From Pectobacterium wasabiae CFBP 3304 (GTDB lineage: Bacteria > Pseudomonadota > Gammaproteobacteria > Enterobacterales > Enterobacteriaceae), in NCBI RefSeq assembly GCF_001742185.1, contig NZ_CP015750.1, positions 620,001 through 684,000 of the forward strand: 64,000 nucleotides of DNA, in the 5' to 3' direction. Both the position numbers and the translations under genes were made by a program. The notes under the pieces are model-generated. The model had not been told where the DNA came from. It was given only the letters and a program-made list of their open reading frames with translations, and searched no databases. Shown one piece after another: positions 22,622 to 34,350 of the stretch (position 1 is its first letter; each line of letters opens with the position of its first letter).

Positions 22622-25477
22622 TTACGCGTTCACCAACCACTTATTCCAGCTCACCCGCACCTGCTCCCGCTCCGCAACAAACCGCTCCTGGCTGACACGG
22701 CCGGACAGTTCCTGCAAGGCCAAATGGTGTAGTTCATTGCGCATGGTGACATAGGCCAGCTTGAGCGCGTTAGCTTCGCTCTCTTCCATCACACCATACT
22801 GCGCCATCAGTTCCAGAATTCGTACATTGTCTGACCAACGGGTTAAACGCGGCTCCTGCGCGGCGTAACGCAGCACCAAATACTGGGCGATAAATTCGAT
22901 ATCTGTAATGCCGCCCGCATCCGTTTTGATGTCAAAAAGCGTTTTATCTTTATTCGCCAGATGTTGACGCATTTTTTCCCGCATTTCGCGCACTTCGGTG
23001 CGCAGAGTGTCCGCGTCACGCTCTGTACAGAGGATGCGGCGGCGAATAGACTCAAAGGTCTGCTGCACGCCGCTTTCGCCGTACACCATGCGCGCGCGCA
23101 CCAGCGCCTGGTGCTCCCACGTCCACGCCTCATTGCGCTGATACTCATCAAACGCTTCCACCGTACTCACCAACATACCTGCCGCGCCCGATGGACGCAG
23201 CCGTGCATCCACTTCATACAAAATGCCTGATGACGTCCGAGTACTAAACAGGTGCATTACTCGCTGTGCGAGGCGCAGGTAAAACTGGCGACCATCAATA
23301 CTGCGTTCGCCTTCCGTCATCACGTCCGACGGGCAATCCAGCAGGAATACCAGATCGAGATCGGAGCTATATCCCAGCTCCCAACCACCAAGCTTGCCAT
23401 AGGCAATGACGGCGAACCCACGCCCTTCACGATGCTGTAAATGGGATGGCTGGCCGTAGCGCGCCACCATCTGTCCCCATGCCTGCTGAACCACTGCCGC
23501 GATAATCGCTTCCGCCAGATACGTTAAGTGATCGCTCACTTTCATGACCGGTAGGACGCCGCCGATGTCCCCTGCGGCGATACGCAACTGCTGTGACTGT
23601 TTAAACTGGCGCACGGCCTCCAGTTGTTGTTCTTCATCGTCCTCAGGGACACGCATCAAATATTGACGCAGCTCATCAGAGTACGCGCCCGGTGCCGTCG
23701 GCTGATACAGCGTTGAAGCATCAAGCAATTCATCTAACAGAAGGGGATAACGCGCCAGTTGGCTGGCAACCATCGGCGAAGCCGCACACAGACGAATCAA
23801 CTGAGCCAGAGCAGCACGAGACTCCAGCAACAGCTCAAGATAGGTGGTGCGCGTGACGATGCCCAACAGTAGCGGAGTCAAACGAGACAGCACCGTATCC
23901 GCCTCCTGACGAGCACACACTTCCGCCAGCAAACACGGCATGAGTTGATCCAGCACATCTCGCCCGCGTGGCCCTATTGTGCGTTTCGCCACATCGTGAC
24001 GAAATTCCACAATCGTCCGCATCAGCTTCTCACGCACGGTTTCCGTAAGATGCGGCGTTAGCGGGGCCAGTTCACCATCGTCCAGCGTATCCTGCCATAG
24101 GCTGCTATAGCTGCTATGTTCAGGGATATCGTTATTGTCTGGCGCATCATCACCAATCAGCTCATCAAATACGTTCCGCACCGCCTGCATATGCTGTGAC
24201 AGCATGGATTGCAATGCATCCCAACTGTCGAAACCCATTCCCCATGCCAGACGTTGCTGATTGAGTTCATCACCCGGCAGCGTTTGCGTCTGCTCATCAG
24301 CAATCGCCTGCAACAGGTTTTCCAGACGGCGTAGAAACAAATAAGAGCTACTGAGATCGAGCACCTGTTGTGGCGTTAATAATCCCAGAGTCCCCACATG
24401 CTGGAGCGTAGGTAGCAACGATCGCCCCTGTAACCCCGGTTCACGCCCGCCGCGAATCAGTTGGAAAACCTGCGTGATAAATTCGATTTCACGAATTCCC
24501 CCCGCCCCCAGCTTGATGTTGTTACGCAGATCCCGGCGACGCACTTCACGGGCAATCATGCCCTTCATGTTGCGCAAAGACTGAATCACGCTGAAATCAA
24601 TATAGCGACGGAAAACGAAGGGCTTCAGCGTACTACGCAGTTCCTGACTGTAAGCATCGTCCATTCCGCCCATCAGGCGCGCTTTGACCATCGCGTAACG
24701 TTCCCAGTCGCGGCCCTGCTCCTGATAATAATCTTCCATCGCGGCAAAGCTGAGCACCAGCGGGCCGCTATCACCAAAGGGACGTAGCCGCATATCCACA
24801 CGGTAAACAAAGCCATCGACAGTCGGCTGATCCAGCACCTTAATGAGGCGCTGTCCCAGACGCGTGAAGAACTGTGCGTTATCCAACTCGCGCCGTCCGC
24901 CTTGCGTGTGACCATTTTCGGGATAGACGAAGATAAGATCGATATCCGAAGAGAAGTTGAGTTCTCCTCCACCCAATTTCCCCATGCCAAGAATCAGCAA
25001 AGGCTGAGCCACGCCCTGCGCATTACAAGGTGTCCCCCACTCGCGACAACAGGCCTCATATAGCCAGCTTCTGGCCGCCACAATCATCACTTCAGCCAGT
25101 TCGCTCAACTGACGCAGCGTATGTTCCGTGGTACTGGTTTGCAGCGCCTGCGACCACGCAATTCGCGTCAACATATGGCGGCGAAACCGACGCAATGCCG
25201 CCATCAACGCATTTTCATCGTTAACACTGGTCAGAGCGTCACGCAGCCAGTCGGCATAGTGCCGCCACTCTTCGGGCTGCGGCGGTTGCTGATGAATCCC
25301 TTGCCACCAGTCAGGATGCAGCGCAAGCGCATCGCTGACAAAATCGCTCAATGCCAAAACAGCAGCATCGCTGTCCGTTATCGGTTCATCAGGTGCGGCT
25401 TCCCACAAACGCGATAGCGCACGCTGAGAGTGTTCCGTCAGAAGCGCAGGTAAAGCAGGCAAAGGAAGTATCGACAT
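22622..25477 (-). CDS. glnE: Glutamine synthetase adenylyltransferase/deadenylase GlnE
   Basis: Adenylylates or deadenylylates GlnA in answer to PII and glutamine. The 951 residues contain two related nucleotidyltransferase domains with the motifs [17 protein letters not shown] (N-terminal, adenylyl removal) and [17 protein letters not shown] (C-terminal, adenylyl transfer), each followed by a PII-uridylyltransferase-like helical region. It lies between ygiF and hldE in the standard enterobacterial order. Confidence 0.96.
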   Translation of the reverse strand: MSILPLPALPALLTEHSQRALSRLWEAAPDEPITDSDAAVLALSDFVSDALALHPDWWQGIHQQPPQPEEWRHYADWLRDALTSVNDENALMAALRRFRRHMLTRIAWSQALQTSTTEHTLRQLSELAEVMIVAARSWLYEACCREWGTPCNAQGVAQPLLILGMGKLGGGELNFSSDIDLIFVYPENGHTQGGRRELDNAQFFTRLGQRLIKVLDQPTVDGFVYRVDMRLRPFGDSGPLVLSFAAMEDYYQEQGRDWERYAMVKARLMGGMDDAYSQELRSTLKPFVFRRYIDFSVIQSLRNMKGMIAREVRRRDLRNNIKLGAGGIREIEFITQVFQLIRGGREPGLQGRSLLPTLQHVGTLGLLTPQQVLDLSSSYLFLRRLENLLQAIADEQTQTLPGDELNQQRLAWGMGFDSWDALQSMLSQHMQAVRNVFDELIGDDAPDNNDIPEHSSYSSLWQDTLDDGELAPLTPHLTETVREKLMRTIVEFRHDVAKRTIGPRGRDVLDQLMPCLLAEVCARQEADTVLSRLTPLLLGIVTRTTYLELLLESRAALAQLIRLCAASPMVASQLARYPLLLDELLDASTLYQPTAPGAYSDELRQYLMRVPEDDEEQQLEAVRQFKQSQQLRIAAGDIGGVLPVMKVSDHLTYLAEAIIAAVVQQAWGQMVARYGQPSHLQHREGRGFAVIAYGKLGGWELGYSSDLDLVFLLDCPSDVMTEGERSIDGRQFYLRLAQRVMHLFSTRTSSGILYEVDARLRPSGAAGMLVSTVEAFDEYQRNEAWTWEHQALVRARMVYGESGVQQTFESIRRRILCTERDADTLRTEVREMREKMRQHLANKDKTLFDIKTDAGGITDIEFIAQYLVLRYAAQEPRLTRWSDNVRILELMAQYGVMEESEANALKLAYVTMRNELHHLALQELSGRVSQERFVAEREQVRVSWNKWLVNA

Positions 25478-25529
25478 GGGGGTTCCCTTGATGTGCCGCC
25501 TATCCTCACTGACAAGCGGCAGTTAACGG

Positions 25530-26861
25530 TTACTGTCCGCCGCTATGTAGCCAGAACGGAGACAAAGTCAGCACGGCTTTACGCTGGGCTTCCAGATAGA
25601 CAGAAGGAGCCTGCCCGGCAGCAAGCCGCTCAATCTCCTGTAGTAACGCCCGCCAGTGTTCAACGTAGGCTTCTACTTGCTCTGCCGGATAGGCACCGGA
25701 TAAGAGGAGAAATGCGCAGAGATTACGTTGAAGGCGAGGGATTTGCTGCTCGTACTGCGCCTCCGTCAAGGTAGAAGAAAAAGCACTTTTCAGCTCCGCT
25801 GTGCTACGGCTTAGCATAATGTCGGCAAAGCGTTTGAACGAGCCCTGTAGCTTAATGCGATCTTTATTATCCATATAGTCGCACCAGCCAGACTCGATTA
25901 GCCACGAAGTCAGCACTAACTTACTTTGCAGGTAGTCGGCGCTATAACAGATTTCCGCTCCACCGGGACCTTGTAACCGATTTTCCAGCGTGGCGAGTGC
26001 AGAGCGGAAAAGCGTGGTGACCTTACGTAACACGACACCTCCCACCAGCACCAGCATTTCGCGCATCAACGCGCTGGCCTGTGGCATAGCGTCACGGGCA
26101 GAGGCATCTCCTCTTACCCACAGTTCTTCGTGGTATTGCCAATGAGCCAACGCCAATTCTAGCGCCGCGCGGATGGCCTGATCGATGTTGGTTTTTGCAT
26201 CCACGACCAATGTATTGAGCGGAAGACATTCGCGCACAGGATTGCCTTTAGCCAGATGGTATCCACGTGCCGCCTTACTGAGGCTGCCCTGCCGCATACC
26301 ACCAAACTCCGCGATTTCTTTTGCCAAGGCCAACAGATGAGTGGTTTGCCCCAACTTAAGTTCCATCTCCAGTTCGCACAGCGGCTCACTCAGATCGCCA
26401 GCACGAATTTCACCACGGTCTAATGCAACCTCAATGACGCTTTGGTAGTAAGTAAACACCCACTTCTCACGCGTAAAATCCGTACTAAACAGTGGAGTAA
26501 GTGAGGGTTGCAGCGCCTCAATATCGCAATCGTCCGGCCAGACCTCCGTAGGAAACAGGCTGAGATCCAACTCGGCTTTCTCCAGCGCAACGTTATATTC
26601 AGGGTGTTGGTGCAACCCACCAACCACCTTACCCGCCGTTTTCGCCGTCATTTCGTAGCGTTCATTCTCGCCGCGAATACGCAGGCCAATGCCATTACGA
26701 CGCAGGTAGTTATCTGCGGTTTCATAGTAGACATTGCTCAGACGCTGAGCACGCATATGCTCATACTGGCTGTAATCACTCTCCCATTCAGCCAATTGCG
26801 TCAGCAGCGATTCAACGCTGTCAGGATGAACAATAAATTTCAGCTCAATTTCTTCACTCAT
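25530..26861 (-). CDS. ygiF: Inorganic triphosphatase YgiF (CYTH-CHAD)
   Basis: Hydrolyses tripolyphosphate. The N-terminal CYTH domain begins with the signature EIELKF at residue 4 from the chosen start and continues with ERYEMTAKTAG and CELEMELKLG. The C-terminal half is a CHAD helical domain (HYHEELWVRGD-like WQYHEELWVRGDAS, SFKRFADIMLSR). Start chosen at 26861 (MSEEIELKF) because homologues begin close to EIELKF; an ATG three codons upstream is equally possible. First gene of the ygiF-glnE-hldE series. Confidence 0.9.
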   Translation of the reverse strand: MSEEIELKFIVHPDSVESLLTQLAEWESDYSQYEHMRAQRLSNVYYETADNYLRRNGIGLRIRGENERYEMTAKTAGKVVGGLHQHPEYNVALEKAELDLSLFPTEVWPDDCDIEALQPSLTPLFSTDFTREKWVFTYYQSVIEVALDRGEIRAGDLSEPLCELEMELKLGQTTHLLALAKEIAEFGGMRQGSLSKAARGYHLAKGNPVRECLPLNTLVVDAKTNIDQAIRAALELALAHWQYHEELWVRGDASARDAMPQASALMREMLVLVGGVVLRKVTTLFRSALATLENRLQGPGGAEICYSADYLQSKLVLTSWLIESGWCDYMDNKDRIKLQGSFKRFADIMLSRSTAELKSAFSSTLTEAQYEQQIPRLQRNLCAFLLLSGAYPAEQVEAYVEHWRALLQEIERLAAGQAPSVYLEAQRKAVLTLSPFWLHSGGQ

Positions 26862-27147
26862 AGCATTCACAACACCAAGATCGCGTTCATTATTATGTCA
26901 GTAAATAACATTTTACTTCACCTTACTACCCTTACCGCACACACTCTTTTTCACCTGCGAACAAGCGCGCATTTCTTATGCAAACTTGCCATTAGGAACA
27001 TTCTTCTCTCTGTTTAAATACGGAGGACACCGCCTTCCTGGTATGACGCCCGCCAAGAGTAAGACTGTTCTCATTTCGGTTTATACATTGCCTCGTCAGA
27101 CTTAAGCCTCTACTATCAGACCACCATTAACGCAACATGATGATCTT

Positions 27148-27768
27148 ATGCAGAAATTAGGCTTACTCTGTTTCACTTTGTTTTCTCTCACGCTGAGTTG
27201 GACCGCACAGGCGGAAGAAAAACGCTACATTTCCGATGAGTTATTGACGTATGTCCACAGTGGGCCAGGCAATCAATATCGTATCGTCGGCACAGTGAAT
27301 GCTGGCGCTGAGGTCACGCTACTCAGCGTCAATGAAAGCGCGGGTTATGCACAGATCCGTGATGATAAAAACCGTACCACCTGGATCCCTCTCGACCAGC
27401 TTAGCGATACGCCAAGCCTGCGTACACGGGTGCCGGAGCTGGAAAAACAGGTAAAAGACCTGACTGACAAACTGAATAATATCGATCAGACCTGGAACCA
27501 GCGCACCGCTGACATGCAGCAAAAAGTAGCGGCCAGTGATGATATTATCAACGGATTACGTCAGGAAAATCAGGATCTGAAAAATCAGCTTATCGTCGCA
27601 CAGAAAAAAGTCAGTGCGGCGAATGTCCAGCTTGATGATAAGCAGCGCACCATCATTCTACAGTGGTTTATGTATGGTGGAGGTGTCGCGGGTATAGGCT
27701 TGCTGCTAGGCCTGTTGCTACCGCACATCATCCCTCGCAAAAAGAAAAATGACCGCTGGATGAACTGA
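27148..27768 (+). CDS. ygiM: SH3-domain membrane protein YgiM
   Basis: 206-residue TIGR04211-type protein: a cleavable signal peptide (about 1-22, ending AQAEE), a bacterial SH3 domain (about 25-90; YISDELLTYVHSGPGNQYRIVG), a coiled coil (about 95-165; LEKQVKDLTDKLNN) and a C-terminal TM helix (about 172-195) with a basic end RKKKN. The SH3 domain would be periplasmic. Function is not established; it is conserved next to cca in enterobacteria. A terminator follows. Confidence 0.88.
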   Translation: MQKLGLLCFTLFSLTLSWTAQAEEKRYISDELLTYVHSGPGNQYRIVGTVNAGAEVTLLSVNESAGYAQIRDDKNRTTWIPLDQLSDTPSLRTRVPELEKQVKDLTDKLNNIDQTWNQRTADMQQKVAASDDIINGLRQENQDLKNQLIVAQKKVSAANVQLDDKQRTIILQWFMYGGGVAGIGLLLGLLLPHIIPRKKKNDRWMN

Positions 27769-27778
27769 TTAGAATACG

Positions 27779-27803
27779 TGCCTGCTTCTTGCAGGCATTT
27801 TTC
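27779..27803 (+). terminator. Terminator after ygiM
   Basis: TGCCTGC and GCAGGCA form a stem with loop TTCTT, followed by TTTTT, 10 bp past the ygiM stop. A standard rho-independent terminator. Confidence 0.85.
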
Positions 27804-27876
27804 TCTGTGACTAACGCAACAGCATAAAGATGGTAGTATGTTGTGAAATATTGGTTATTGATTCAGGAGCCCGACG

Positions 27877-29121
27877 TTGAAGATTTACCTTGTCGGCGGC
27901 GCTGTTCGGGACAGCCTGCTGAGTTTACCCGTCACCGAAAAGGATTGGGTGGTGGTCGGTGCGACGCCGGAGCATCTGCTTACGCAGGGTTACCAGCAGG
28001 TTGGAAAGGATTTTCCCGTTTTCTTACATCCCGTCAGCCACGATGAATACGCCCTCGCACGAACCGAACGCAAATCCGGCAAAGGCTATACTGGATTTGT
28101 CTGCCATGCCGCACCGGATGTCACGTTAGAGCAGGATTTACTCCGCCGCGATTTGACCATCAATGCCATTGCCCGTACTGAGCAGGGTGAGCTGATCGAT
28201 CCTTATCACGGTCGTCGCGATCTTGAGAACCGCGTACTGCGCCATGTCTCTGACGCCTTTGGCGAAGATCCGTTACGCGTCCTGCGTGTCGCCCGTTTTG
28301 CCGCACGTTTTGCCCATCTCGGCTTCCAGATTGCAGAAGAAACCATGGCGCTGATGCAAAAAATGGTGCATGAGGGCGAACTGGCTTACCTAACGCCAGA
28401 ACGCGTCTGGAAAGAGACGGAAAAAGCGCTCAGAACATCGTCGCCAGATGTCTATTTTCAGGTGCTACGTGACTGCGGCGCGCTGGCCGTGCTGTTCCCT
28501 GAAATCGATAATCTCTATGGCGTACCCGCTCCTGCCAAATGGCATCCGGAAATCGATACCGGCATTCATACCATGATGACAGTAGCAATGGCCGCACGCC
28601 TCAGTCCAGAGATTGACGTGCGTTTTGCCACACTGTGTCACGATGTAGGAAAAGGGCTAACACCGCCTGAACTGTGGCCACGACATCATGGGCACGGCCC
28701 TGCGGGTGTCAAACTGGTTGAAGCCCTGTGTCAGCGCTTACGTGTGCCTAACCCCATTCGCGATCTGGCGAAGCTGGTTACGGAATATCATGACCTGATT
28801 CATACCGTGCAGGTACTGCAACCCAAAACCCTGCTGAAGTTATTTGATGCGATTGACGTCTGGCGCAAGCCACAGCGTCTGGAGCAGCTCGCGCTGACTA
28901 GCGAGGCCGATGCCAGAGGCCGTGCCGGTTTTGAAGAGAACCCTTATCCACAAGGCGACTACCTGCGTGAAGCCTTCCACATCGCCGCCCTGGTCAGCAG
29001 TGCCAGCGTCGTCGCCGATGGTTTTAAAGGCATTGATGTGCGTAATGAATTGGCCCGTCGCCGTATTCATGCTCTGGCAGAGTGGAAAGCACAGCAGCCT
29101 GATATCTCGGGTACATCCTGA
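27877..29121 (+). CDS. cca: Multifunctional CCA tRNA nucleotidyltransferase
   Basis: Adds or repairs the 3' CCA of tRNAs; the long bacterial form also has phosphohydrolase activity. The 414 residues carry the class II nucleotidyltransferase signature [15 protein letters not shown], the [10 protein letters not shown] motif and an HD domain ([17 protein letters not shown]). The start is TTG at 27877, supported by AGGAG 7 nt upstream and by exact alignment of the first residues with E. coli Cca. No ATG fits the family start. Confidence 0.95.
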   Translation: MKIYLVGGAVRDSLLSLPVTEKDWVVVGATPEHLLTQGYQQVGKDFPVFLHPVSHDEYALARTERKSGKGYTGFVCHAAPDVTLEQDLLRRDLTINAIARTEQGELIDPYHGRRDLENRVLRHVSDAFGEDPLRVLRVARFAARFAHLGFQIAEETMALMQKMVHEGELAYLTPERVWKETEKALRTSSPDVYFQVLRDCGALAVLFPEIDNLYGVPAPAKWHPEIDTGIHTMMTVAMAARLSPEIDVRFATLCHDVGKGLTPPELWPRHHGHGPAGVKLVEALCQRLRVPNPIRDLAKLVTEYHDLIHTVQVLQPKTLLKLFDAIDVWRKPQRLEQLALTSEADARGRAGFEENPYPQGDYLREAFHIAALVSSASVVADGFKGIDVRNELARRRIHALAEWKAQQPDISGTS

Positions 29122-29126
29122 AAACA

Positions 29127-29157
29127 AAGAGGCCACGCTAATGCGCGGCCTCTTCTC
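29127..29157. terminator. Bidirectional terminator between cca and uppP
   Basis: AAGAGGCC (29127-29134) and GGCCTCTT (29147-29154) flank a short GC-rich loop region between the convergent cca and uppP genes, serving both strands. Confidence 0.75.
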
Positions 29158-29185
29158 TATCTAACAACAACCAAGTCTCTCAGAC

Positions 29186-30004
29186 TTACATAAAGACCAT
29201 GTAAACCACGCCCGCGACGATAAAACGGTAAATCGCGAAGGGAACAAACGAGATGCGTTTGATGATTTTCAGGAAGGTTTTAATCGCAATCAGCGCCACG
29301 ACAAACGCCGTCACGAAGCCCACGGCAAACATCGGTACATCAGCCAGCGACAGGAAATGCCAGCTTTTATACAGATCCAAAACGGTCGCCCCCATCATCA
29401 TGGGAACCGCCAGAATAAAAGAGAACTCAGAGGCCGCATAACGGCTGACACCCACCAGCATTCCACCGGAAATCGTTGCCCCTGAGCGTGAAAAACCGGG
29501 CCACAGCGCCAGACATTGAAAACAGCCAATCATAAACGCCTGACGATGCGTAATGTCATCCAGCCCGACGGCACGTGGTTTTTTAGGCTTAAGCCATTCA
29601 GCCGCTAACAGCAGGAAGCCCCCGATAACCAGCGCATACATCACGTTTTGTGGATAAAACAACGATTTGATCACGTCGTGGAAAATCAGACCGAGCACAA
29701 CCGCAGGGATCATGGCCAGTAAGATGTGCGTCAACTTCAGTCGGCCAGCCGTATGCCCTTCATGCGGCACCTTTCCGAAGTGGATCCCAATCAGGCCAAA
29801 GAGACGACGCCAGAACACAACGACAACCGCCAGAATCGAGCCAAGCTGGATGATAACTTCAAACGTCTTGGCTTTCTCATCAACAAACCCTAGCCAGTGA
29901 CCAACAATAATCATATGCCCCGTAGACGATACGGGCAAAAACTCGGTCAGCCCTTCGACCACACCAAGAATGAATGCGATTAGCAGCGAATGCAGGTCAG
30001 TCAT
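29186..30004 (-). CDS. uppP: Undecaprenyl-diphosphatase UppP (BacA)
   Basis: Integral membrane phosphatase that recycles undecaprenyl pyrophosphate for peptidoglycan and O-antigen synthesis and gives bacitracin tolerance. The 272 residues have about eight hydrophobic segments and the two family signatures: [18 protein letters not shown] near the N-terminus and [12 protein letters not shown] in the middle. It has the usual length and sits convergent to cca. Confidence 0.96.
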   Translation of the reverse strand: MTDLHSLLIAFILGVVEGLTEFLPVSSTGHMIIVGHWLGFVDEKAKTFEVIIQLGSILAVVVVFWRRLFGLIGIHFGKVPHEGHTAGRLKLTHILLAMIPAVVLGLIFHDVIKSLFYPQNVMYALVIGGFLLLAAEWLKPKKPRAVGLDDITHRQAFMIGCFQCLALWPGFSRSGATISGGMLVGVSRYAASEFSFILAVPMMMGATVLDLYKSWHFLSLADVPMFAVGFVTAFVVALIAIKTFLKIIKRISFVPFAIYRFIVAGVVYMVFM

Positions 30005-30352
<348 letters not shown>

Positions 30353-30709
30353 TTATCGCGTACCGCGCTCAATAATAACTCCAACCTGGCGCGCCTGCGC
30401 CACGGCGCCTGGCTTGCTAAGCTTGATGCGCAGCCAGGGAATAGCGAAGCGCTGCATCAGCAACTGCGCGACTTCTTCAGCAACACGTTCCACCAGAGCA
30501 AAACGCTGGTTCGCCACATGGGCAATCACCGCATCGCTAACATCGGCATAGCTCAGGCAGTCATTCACATCGTCACTGGCTGCTGCCTGACGGTTATCCC
30601 AGCCCATTTCGATATCGAACACCAGCTTCTGCTGGATCGTCTGTTCCCAATCGTAAACACCAATGGTAGTGATTACAGTAAGCTCTTCAATAAATACGAT
30701 ATCCATCAC
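30353..30709 (-). CDS. folB: Dihydroneopterin aldolase FolB
   Basis: Bifunctional dihydroneopterin aldolase/epimerase of folate synthesis. The 118 residues include the family start [21 protein letters not shown], the [10 protein letters not shown] substrate loop and the conserved lysine in [10 protein letters not shown]. Length matches E. coli FolB. It is divergent from plsY with about 100 bp between start codons, the standard arrangement. Confidence 0.95.
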   Translation of the reverse strand: MMDIVFIEELTVITTIGVYDWEQTIQQKLVFDIEMGWDNRQAAASDDVNDCLSYADVSDAVIAHVANQRFALVERVAEEVAQLLMQRFAIPWLRIKLSKPGAVAQARQVGVIIERGTR

Positions 30710-30813
30710 GCCGTTCTCTGTTTTTGTCGCTGTCGGATACCACTTCCGACGGAATGTGCGTATTATCCACAGATGAGAAGAGTAAAACGACCCTTATTAA
30801 ACGGAATGGCGTT

Positions 30814-31449
30814 ATGAGTGTTACCGCGCTTGGTATGATGTTAATCGCGTATCTGTGTGGCTCTATTTCCAGTGCGATTTTGTTTTGCAGAATTGCTGGG
30901 CTGCCCGACCCGCGTCAACATGGTTCTGGCAATCCCGGAGCCACTAACGTATTGCGTATTGGCGGCAAAGCTGCCGCAGCAACCGTGTTGGTTTTTGACG
31001 TTCTGAAAGGCATGTTGCCCGTCTGGGCTGCTTACGCACTGGGCGTTGCCCCGCTGTATCTCGGGTTAACCGCCATCGCCGCCTGCCTCGGCCATATCTA
31101 TCCCGTATTTTTCCACTTTCGCGGGGGTAAAGGTGTGGCAACGGCTTTTGGTGCCATCGCCCCTATCGGTTGGGATTTGACAGGCCTGATGACCGGCACC
31201 TGGCTACTGACCGTTCTGTTAAGCGGCTATTCCTCACTCGGTGCTATCGTCAGTGCGCTCATCGCACCATTTTATGTCTGGTGGTTCAAACCCCAGTTTA
31301 CTTTCCCCGTCGCAATGCTCTCTTGCCTGATATTGATGCGTCACCACGACAATATCCAACGCCTATGGCGCGGACAGGAAAGTAAAATCTGGGATAAACT
31401 GCGCAAGAAGAAGAAATCGGAAGACGAGAAGACGTCTCTCGAAAAGTGA
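30814..31449 (+). CDS. plsY: Glycerol-3-phosphate acyltransferase PlsY
   Basis: Membrane enzyme that transfers the acyl group from acyl-phosphate to glycerol-3-phosphate, first step of phospholipid synthesis. From the ATG at 30814 it has 211 residues with five hydrophobic segments and the three cytoplasmic motifs: [12 protein letters not shown], the [18 protein letters not shown] segment and the C-terminal [12 protein letters not shown] longer in-frame reading from 30724 lacks homology and overlaps the folB promoter region. The C-terminus is lysine-rich. Confidence 0.95.
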   Translation: MSVTALGMMLIAYLCGSISSAILFCRIAGLPDPRQHGSGNPGATNVLRIGGKAAAATVLVFDVLKGMLPVWAAYALGVAPLYLGLTAIAACLGHIYPVFFHFRGGKGVATAFGAIAPIGWDLTGLMTGTWLLTVLLSGYSSLGAIVSALIAPFYVWWFKPQFTFPVAMLSCLILMRHHDNIQRLWRGQESKIWDKLRKKKKSEDEKTSLEK

Positions 31450-31452
31450 GGC

Positions 31453-31482
31453 AAAAAATTCCCGCTTTCACGGGAATTTTTT
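31453..31482. terminator. Bidirectional terminator between plsY and an MCP gene
   Basis: AAAAAATTCCCG and CGGGAATTTTTT form a symmetric stem with A/T runs on both sides, located between the convergent plsY and chemoreceptor genes. Confidence 0.9.
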
Positions 31483-31501
31483 ATGAAGTATGAAAGGGGT
31501 A

Positions 31502-33088
31502 TTAGAATCGGCCGATAGCGGCAAACTCCTGCGACTGCACTTTAAACTGTGCCATGCTTTCCGCCAGCAAATGTGCCTGATCCTCTAATGAACGCGTGGC
31601 AGCGGCGGATTCTTCAACCAGAGACGCATTTTGCTGCGCGACCTCATCCATCTGCGATACCGCCAAATTCACCTGCCCAATTCCATTGCTCTGCTCACGC
31701 GTTGCCGTTGAGATCTCACGCATCAGGGACGTCACACGCCCGACTGCGTCAGAGACGTCATCCATCGTTTCGCCAGCCATTTTTGCCATCACTGTGCCTT
31801 CACTGACGCGGCTCTGGGATTCTTCCACCAATGTTTTGATCTCTTTCGCTGATTGCGCGCTGCGCTGCGCCAAATTACGGACTTCCCCCGCAACCACAGC
31901 AAACCCCCGCCCCTGCTCTCCCGCCCGCGCGGCTTCAACCGCCGCATTCAGCGCCAGAATATTGGTCTGAAACGCGATACCGTCAATCACCGCCAAAATA
32001 TCGCCAATACGTGTGGAACTGCTGGAGATCATCTGCATCTTCTCAATCATGTTCCCCACCATATCACTACCTTTACTGGCAATATCTGACACATTTTGTG
32101 CCAGCGTATGGGCTTGTTCCGCACTCTCGGCGTTGAGCGTCACCGTGGCGGTCAACTGTTCCATACTGGCGGCAGTTTCTTCCAACGACGATGCGGACTC
32201 TTCTGTGCGGGCGGCCAGATGCGTATTGCCGGAAGATAGCTCGCGCGTACCGACATCGATTTGCATACCCGCATCGCGGACACGCCCTACAGCGGTGGCT
32301 AACGAATGTTGCATTGCCTTCATCGCCTGAGTCAGGCGACCAATTTCATTATTGCCGCCATCGGCAATAGGCTGGGTTAAATCGCCACGGGCAATAAACT
32401 CCAACTGTTCGACCGTTTGTTCAAGCGGGGACAAAATAGAACGTTTCAGGGCAGCCCAGGCAGCCACCACCAGCAGCAGAACGAATAGACAGGCAATACC
32501 GATGATCGTCAGACGCTCGAACGCAAAACTTTCTGCTTCAGTGAGCATGTTTTCTCCCACTTCCAGCCCAAAGTCGCGGAATTCATTCGCTACCTTATCC
32601 ATCTCAACGCTAAGCGGTGGTAGCACGTCCTGCAACAGCGCGTAATAAGCAGCAACGTCACCACGTTTCAGCGCATCGACCATTGGCTGAACGCCAAGGT
32701 TCATATATTGCTCGTAGTTGCTTTTCACCTCTGCCGCCATTTTGGCGCCGCGTTCCGTTACGGTGCCATAGGAAAGAAAACGCATCATTTCTTGGTGGGA
32801 AAGTGCCGTGTAGGCTTCTGCTCGCGCCACTGACGCATTCGCGAGATCGGTCAGTCCATTTTCCATCTGACGAGCAGCCAATGCTGCCCCCGTTCTGGCA
32901 CGCAGCGAGGCCGTGTAGCTCCCTGCAAGCGCCGTCACTTCTTTGCCCTGAATCTTGTCGATAGTCGTGAGTGACGTGATCCCCTGATTGATGGAGGTGA
33001 TGCCAATTCCGCATACCAGTAATAAGAGCAGCACCATCATGCTCAACAAAGCAATCAAGCTCGTCTTGATTGTGATGTTTTTTAACAT
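31502..33088 (-). CDS. Methyl-accepting chemotaxis protein (intact)
   Basis: Transmembrane chemoreceptor of the Tar/Tsr class. From the ATG at 33088 (AGGGA 7 nt upstream) it has 528 residues: TM1 about 10-30, a four-helix-bundle periplasmic domain about 35-190, TM2 about 190-212, HAMP about 213-265 and a full methylation/signalling helix bundle with the hairpin tip [37 protein letters not shown]. The C-terminus ends AAIGRF and lacks an NWETF CheR/CheB tether. The ligand cannot be read from sequence. An in-frame start 18 codons upstream is less likely. Confidence 0.9.
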   Translation of the reverse strand: MLKNITIKTSLIALLSMMVLLLLLVCGIGITSINQGITSLTTIDKIQGKEVTALAGSYTASLRARTGAALAARQMENGLTDLANASVARAEAYTALSHQEMMRFLSYGTVTERGAKMAAEVKSNYEQYMNLGVQPMVDALKRGDVAAYYALLQDVLPPLSVEMDKVANEFRDFGLEVGENMLTEAESFAFERLTIIGIACLFVLLLVVAAWAALKRSILSPLEQTVEQLEFIARGDLTQPIADGGNNEIGRLTQAMKAMQHSLATAVGRVRDAGMQIDVGTRELSSGNTHLAARTEESASSLEETAASMEQLTATVTLNAESAEQAHTLAQNVSDIASKGSDMVGNMIEKMQMISSSSTRIGDILAVIDGIAFQTNILALNAAVEAARAGEQGRGFAVVAGEVRNLAQRSAQSAKEIKTLVEESQSRVSEGTVMAKMAGETMDDVSDAVGRVTSLMREISTATREQSNGIGQVNLAVSQMDEVAQQNASLVEESAAATRSLEDQAHLLAESMAQFKVQSQEFAAIGRF

Positions 33089-33265
33089 TTCCATTTCCCT
33101 GACATTACAAATGATAAATAAATGCGGAGAAATGCTCCGCATAACGTGATCTTGATCATGTTCCTATCGGTAGCAAGCCTGCTTTCTTTAAAGAAACTTT
33201 AGTAACGAAAGTATTTTTACTTAAACGACTCACGTTAATGCATAGCGCGTCGACACGCTAAAAAT

Positions 33266-33295
33266 CGGCGACATGAAACGCTTTTTGGCTATAAT
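33266..33295 (+). promoter_or_regulatory. Probable ppa promoter
   Basis: A perfect -10 hexamer TATAAT at 33290-33295 lies 41 bp before the ppa start. The -35 position is poorly conserved. The assignment rests on the -10 and the short distance to a strong ribosome site (GAGAAGGAA). Confidence 0.5.
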
Positions 33296-33336
33296 GACGG
33301 CCACGCTATTTCAGGTTTTAAGAGAAGGAAACTGAC

Positions 33337-33867
33337 ATGAGTCTGAACGATGTTCCGGCAGGTAAAGATCTGCCAGAAGATATCTATGTAGTGATTGAAA
33401 TTCCCGCGAATGCCGATCCGATCAAATATGAGATTGATAAAGATACTGGCGCGCTGTTTGTAGACCGTTTCATGTCTACCGCCATGTTCTACCCATGCAA
33501 CTATGGCTACATCAACCACACGCTGTCTCTGGATGGCGACCCGGTTGACGTGCTGGTACCGACCCCGTATCCGTTACAGCCTGGCTCTGTGATCCGTTGC
33601 CGTCCTGTTGGCGTGCTGAAAATGAGCGATGAAGCAGGTGAAGATGCCAAGCTGGTTGCCGTTCCACACAGCAAGCTGACCAAAGAATACGATCACATTA
33701 AAGACGTTAACGACCTGCCTGAACTGCTGCGCGCACAGATCGGCCACTTCTTTGAACATTACAAAGATCTGGAAAAAGGCAAGTGGGTGAAAGTTGACGG
33801 TTGGGATAACGCTGCTGCGGCAAAAGCCGAAATCGTTGCTTCCTTCGAGCGCGCAAAAAACAAATAA
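33337..33867 (+). CDS. ppa: Inorganic pyrophosphatase
   Basis: Family I soluble pyrophosphatase, hydrolysing PPi to phosphate and pulling biosynthetic reactions forward. The 176 residues equal E. coli Ppa in length and contain the active-site segments [24 protein letters not shown], the metal-binding GDPVDVLV motif and KVDGWDN near the C-terminus. AGAAGGAA lies upstream of the ATG. It is convergent with ytfP. Confidence 0.97.
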   Translation: MSLNDVPAGKDLPEDIYVVIEIPANADPIKYEIDKDTGALFVDRFMSTAMFYPCNYGYINHTLSLDGDPVDVLVPTPYPLQPGSVIRCRPVGVLKMSDEAGEDAKLVAVPHSKLTKEYDHIKDVNDLPELLRAQIGHFFEHYKDLEKGKWVKVDGWDNAAAAKAEIVASFERAKNK

Positions 33868-33937
33868 GCGCCGCTCCATACGCCATCAAAAGCATTGCGT
33901 ATGCAAAAGCATGACGTGCTCAAAAAATAGCACGATC

Positions 33938-33966
33938 AAAAACACCGCGTTACGCGGTGTTTTTAT
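33938..33966. terminator. Terminator between ppa and ytfP
   Basis: ACACCGCG and CGCGGTGT form a stem preceded by an A run and followed by TTTTT, between convergent genes. Confidence 0.85.
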
Positions 33967-34000
33967 TTATGGCGACCATGACTTGATGGGTTACTCGACC

Positions 34001-34348
34001 TCAAGCCTCTTCATCACGCTTCAACCAGTCACCGCTGGCAATACGCGTTAACCCTTCAGTCGGGTGTTTATACAGATAGATCCAGGCACTGCCCAGAGGA
34101 GTGGAAATCAGCTCACGCTGGTATTCGTGGCCGTCCCGCTTTAAGGCATCCAGCTCCGTCAGAATCGACGAACTAATGCGATAAACCTCACAATGAATTT
34201 CTCCATCGCCGGGGACGACAGCCGGATAATGGCCGAGATCGTACAGCTCGAAACCGGCGAGCTGACAATCCCCTAACCATTGCGCATTCGTCATCCAATG
34301 ACTATTTCCCTGTTTGCGTCGTAAACTGCCGTAAACAATAATTCGCAT
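34001..34348 (-). CDS. ytfP: Gamma-glutamylcyclotransferase-like protein YtfP
   Basis: 115-residue protein of the GGCT-like/AIG2 fold, starting MRIIVYGSLRRKQGNSHWM with the YGSLR phosphate-binding-loop signature, followed by LGDCQLAGFELYDLG. No physiological substrate is established for YtfP. It begins 2 bp after the tamB stop, so tamA-tamB-ytfP form one operon as in E. coli. Confidence 0.9.
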   Translation of the reverse strand: MRIIVYGSLRRKQGNSHWMTNAQWLGDCQLAGFELYDLGHYPAVVPGDGEIHCEVYRISSSILTELDALKRDGHEYQRELISTPLGSAWIYLYKHPTEGLTRIASGDWLKRDEEA

Positions 34349-34350
34349 CG

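Noticed and set aside
30724..30813. N-terminal extension of plsY
   Set aside because: Homologues begin at the ATG at 30814; the extension crosses the folB-plsY promoter gap.
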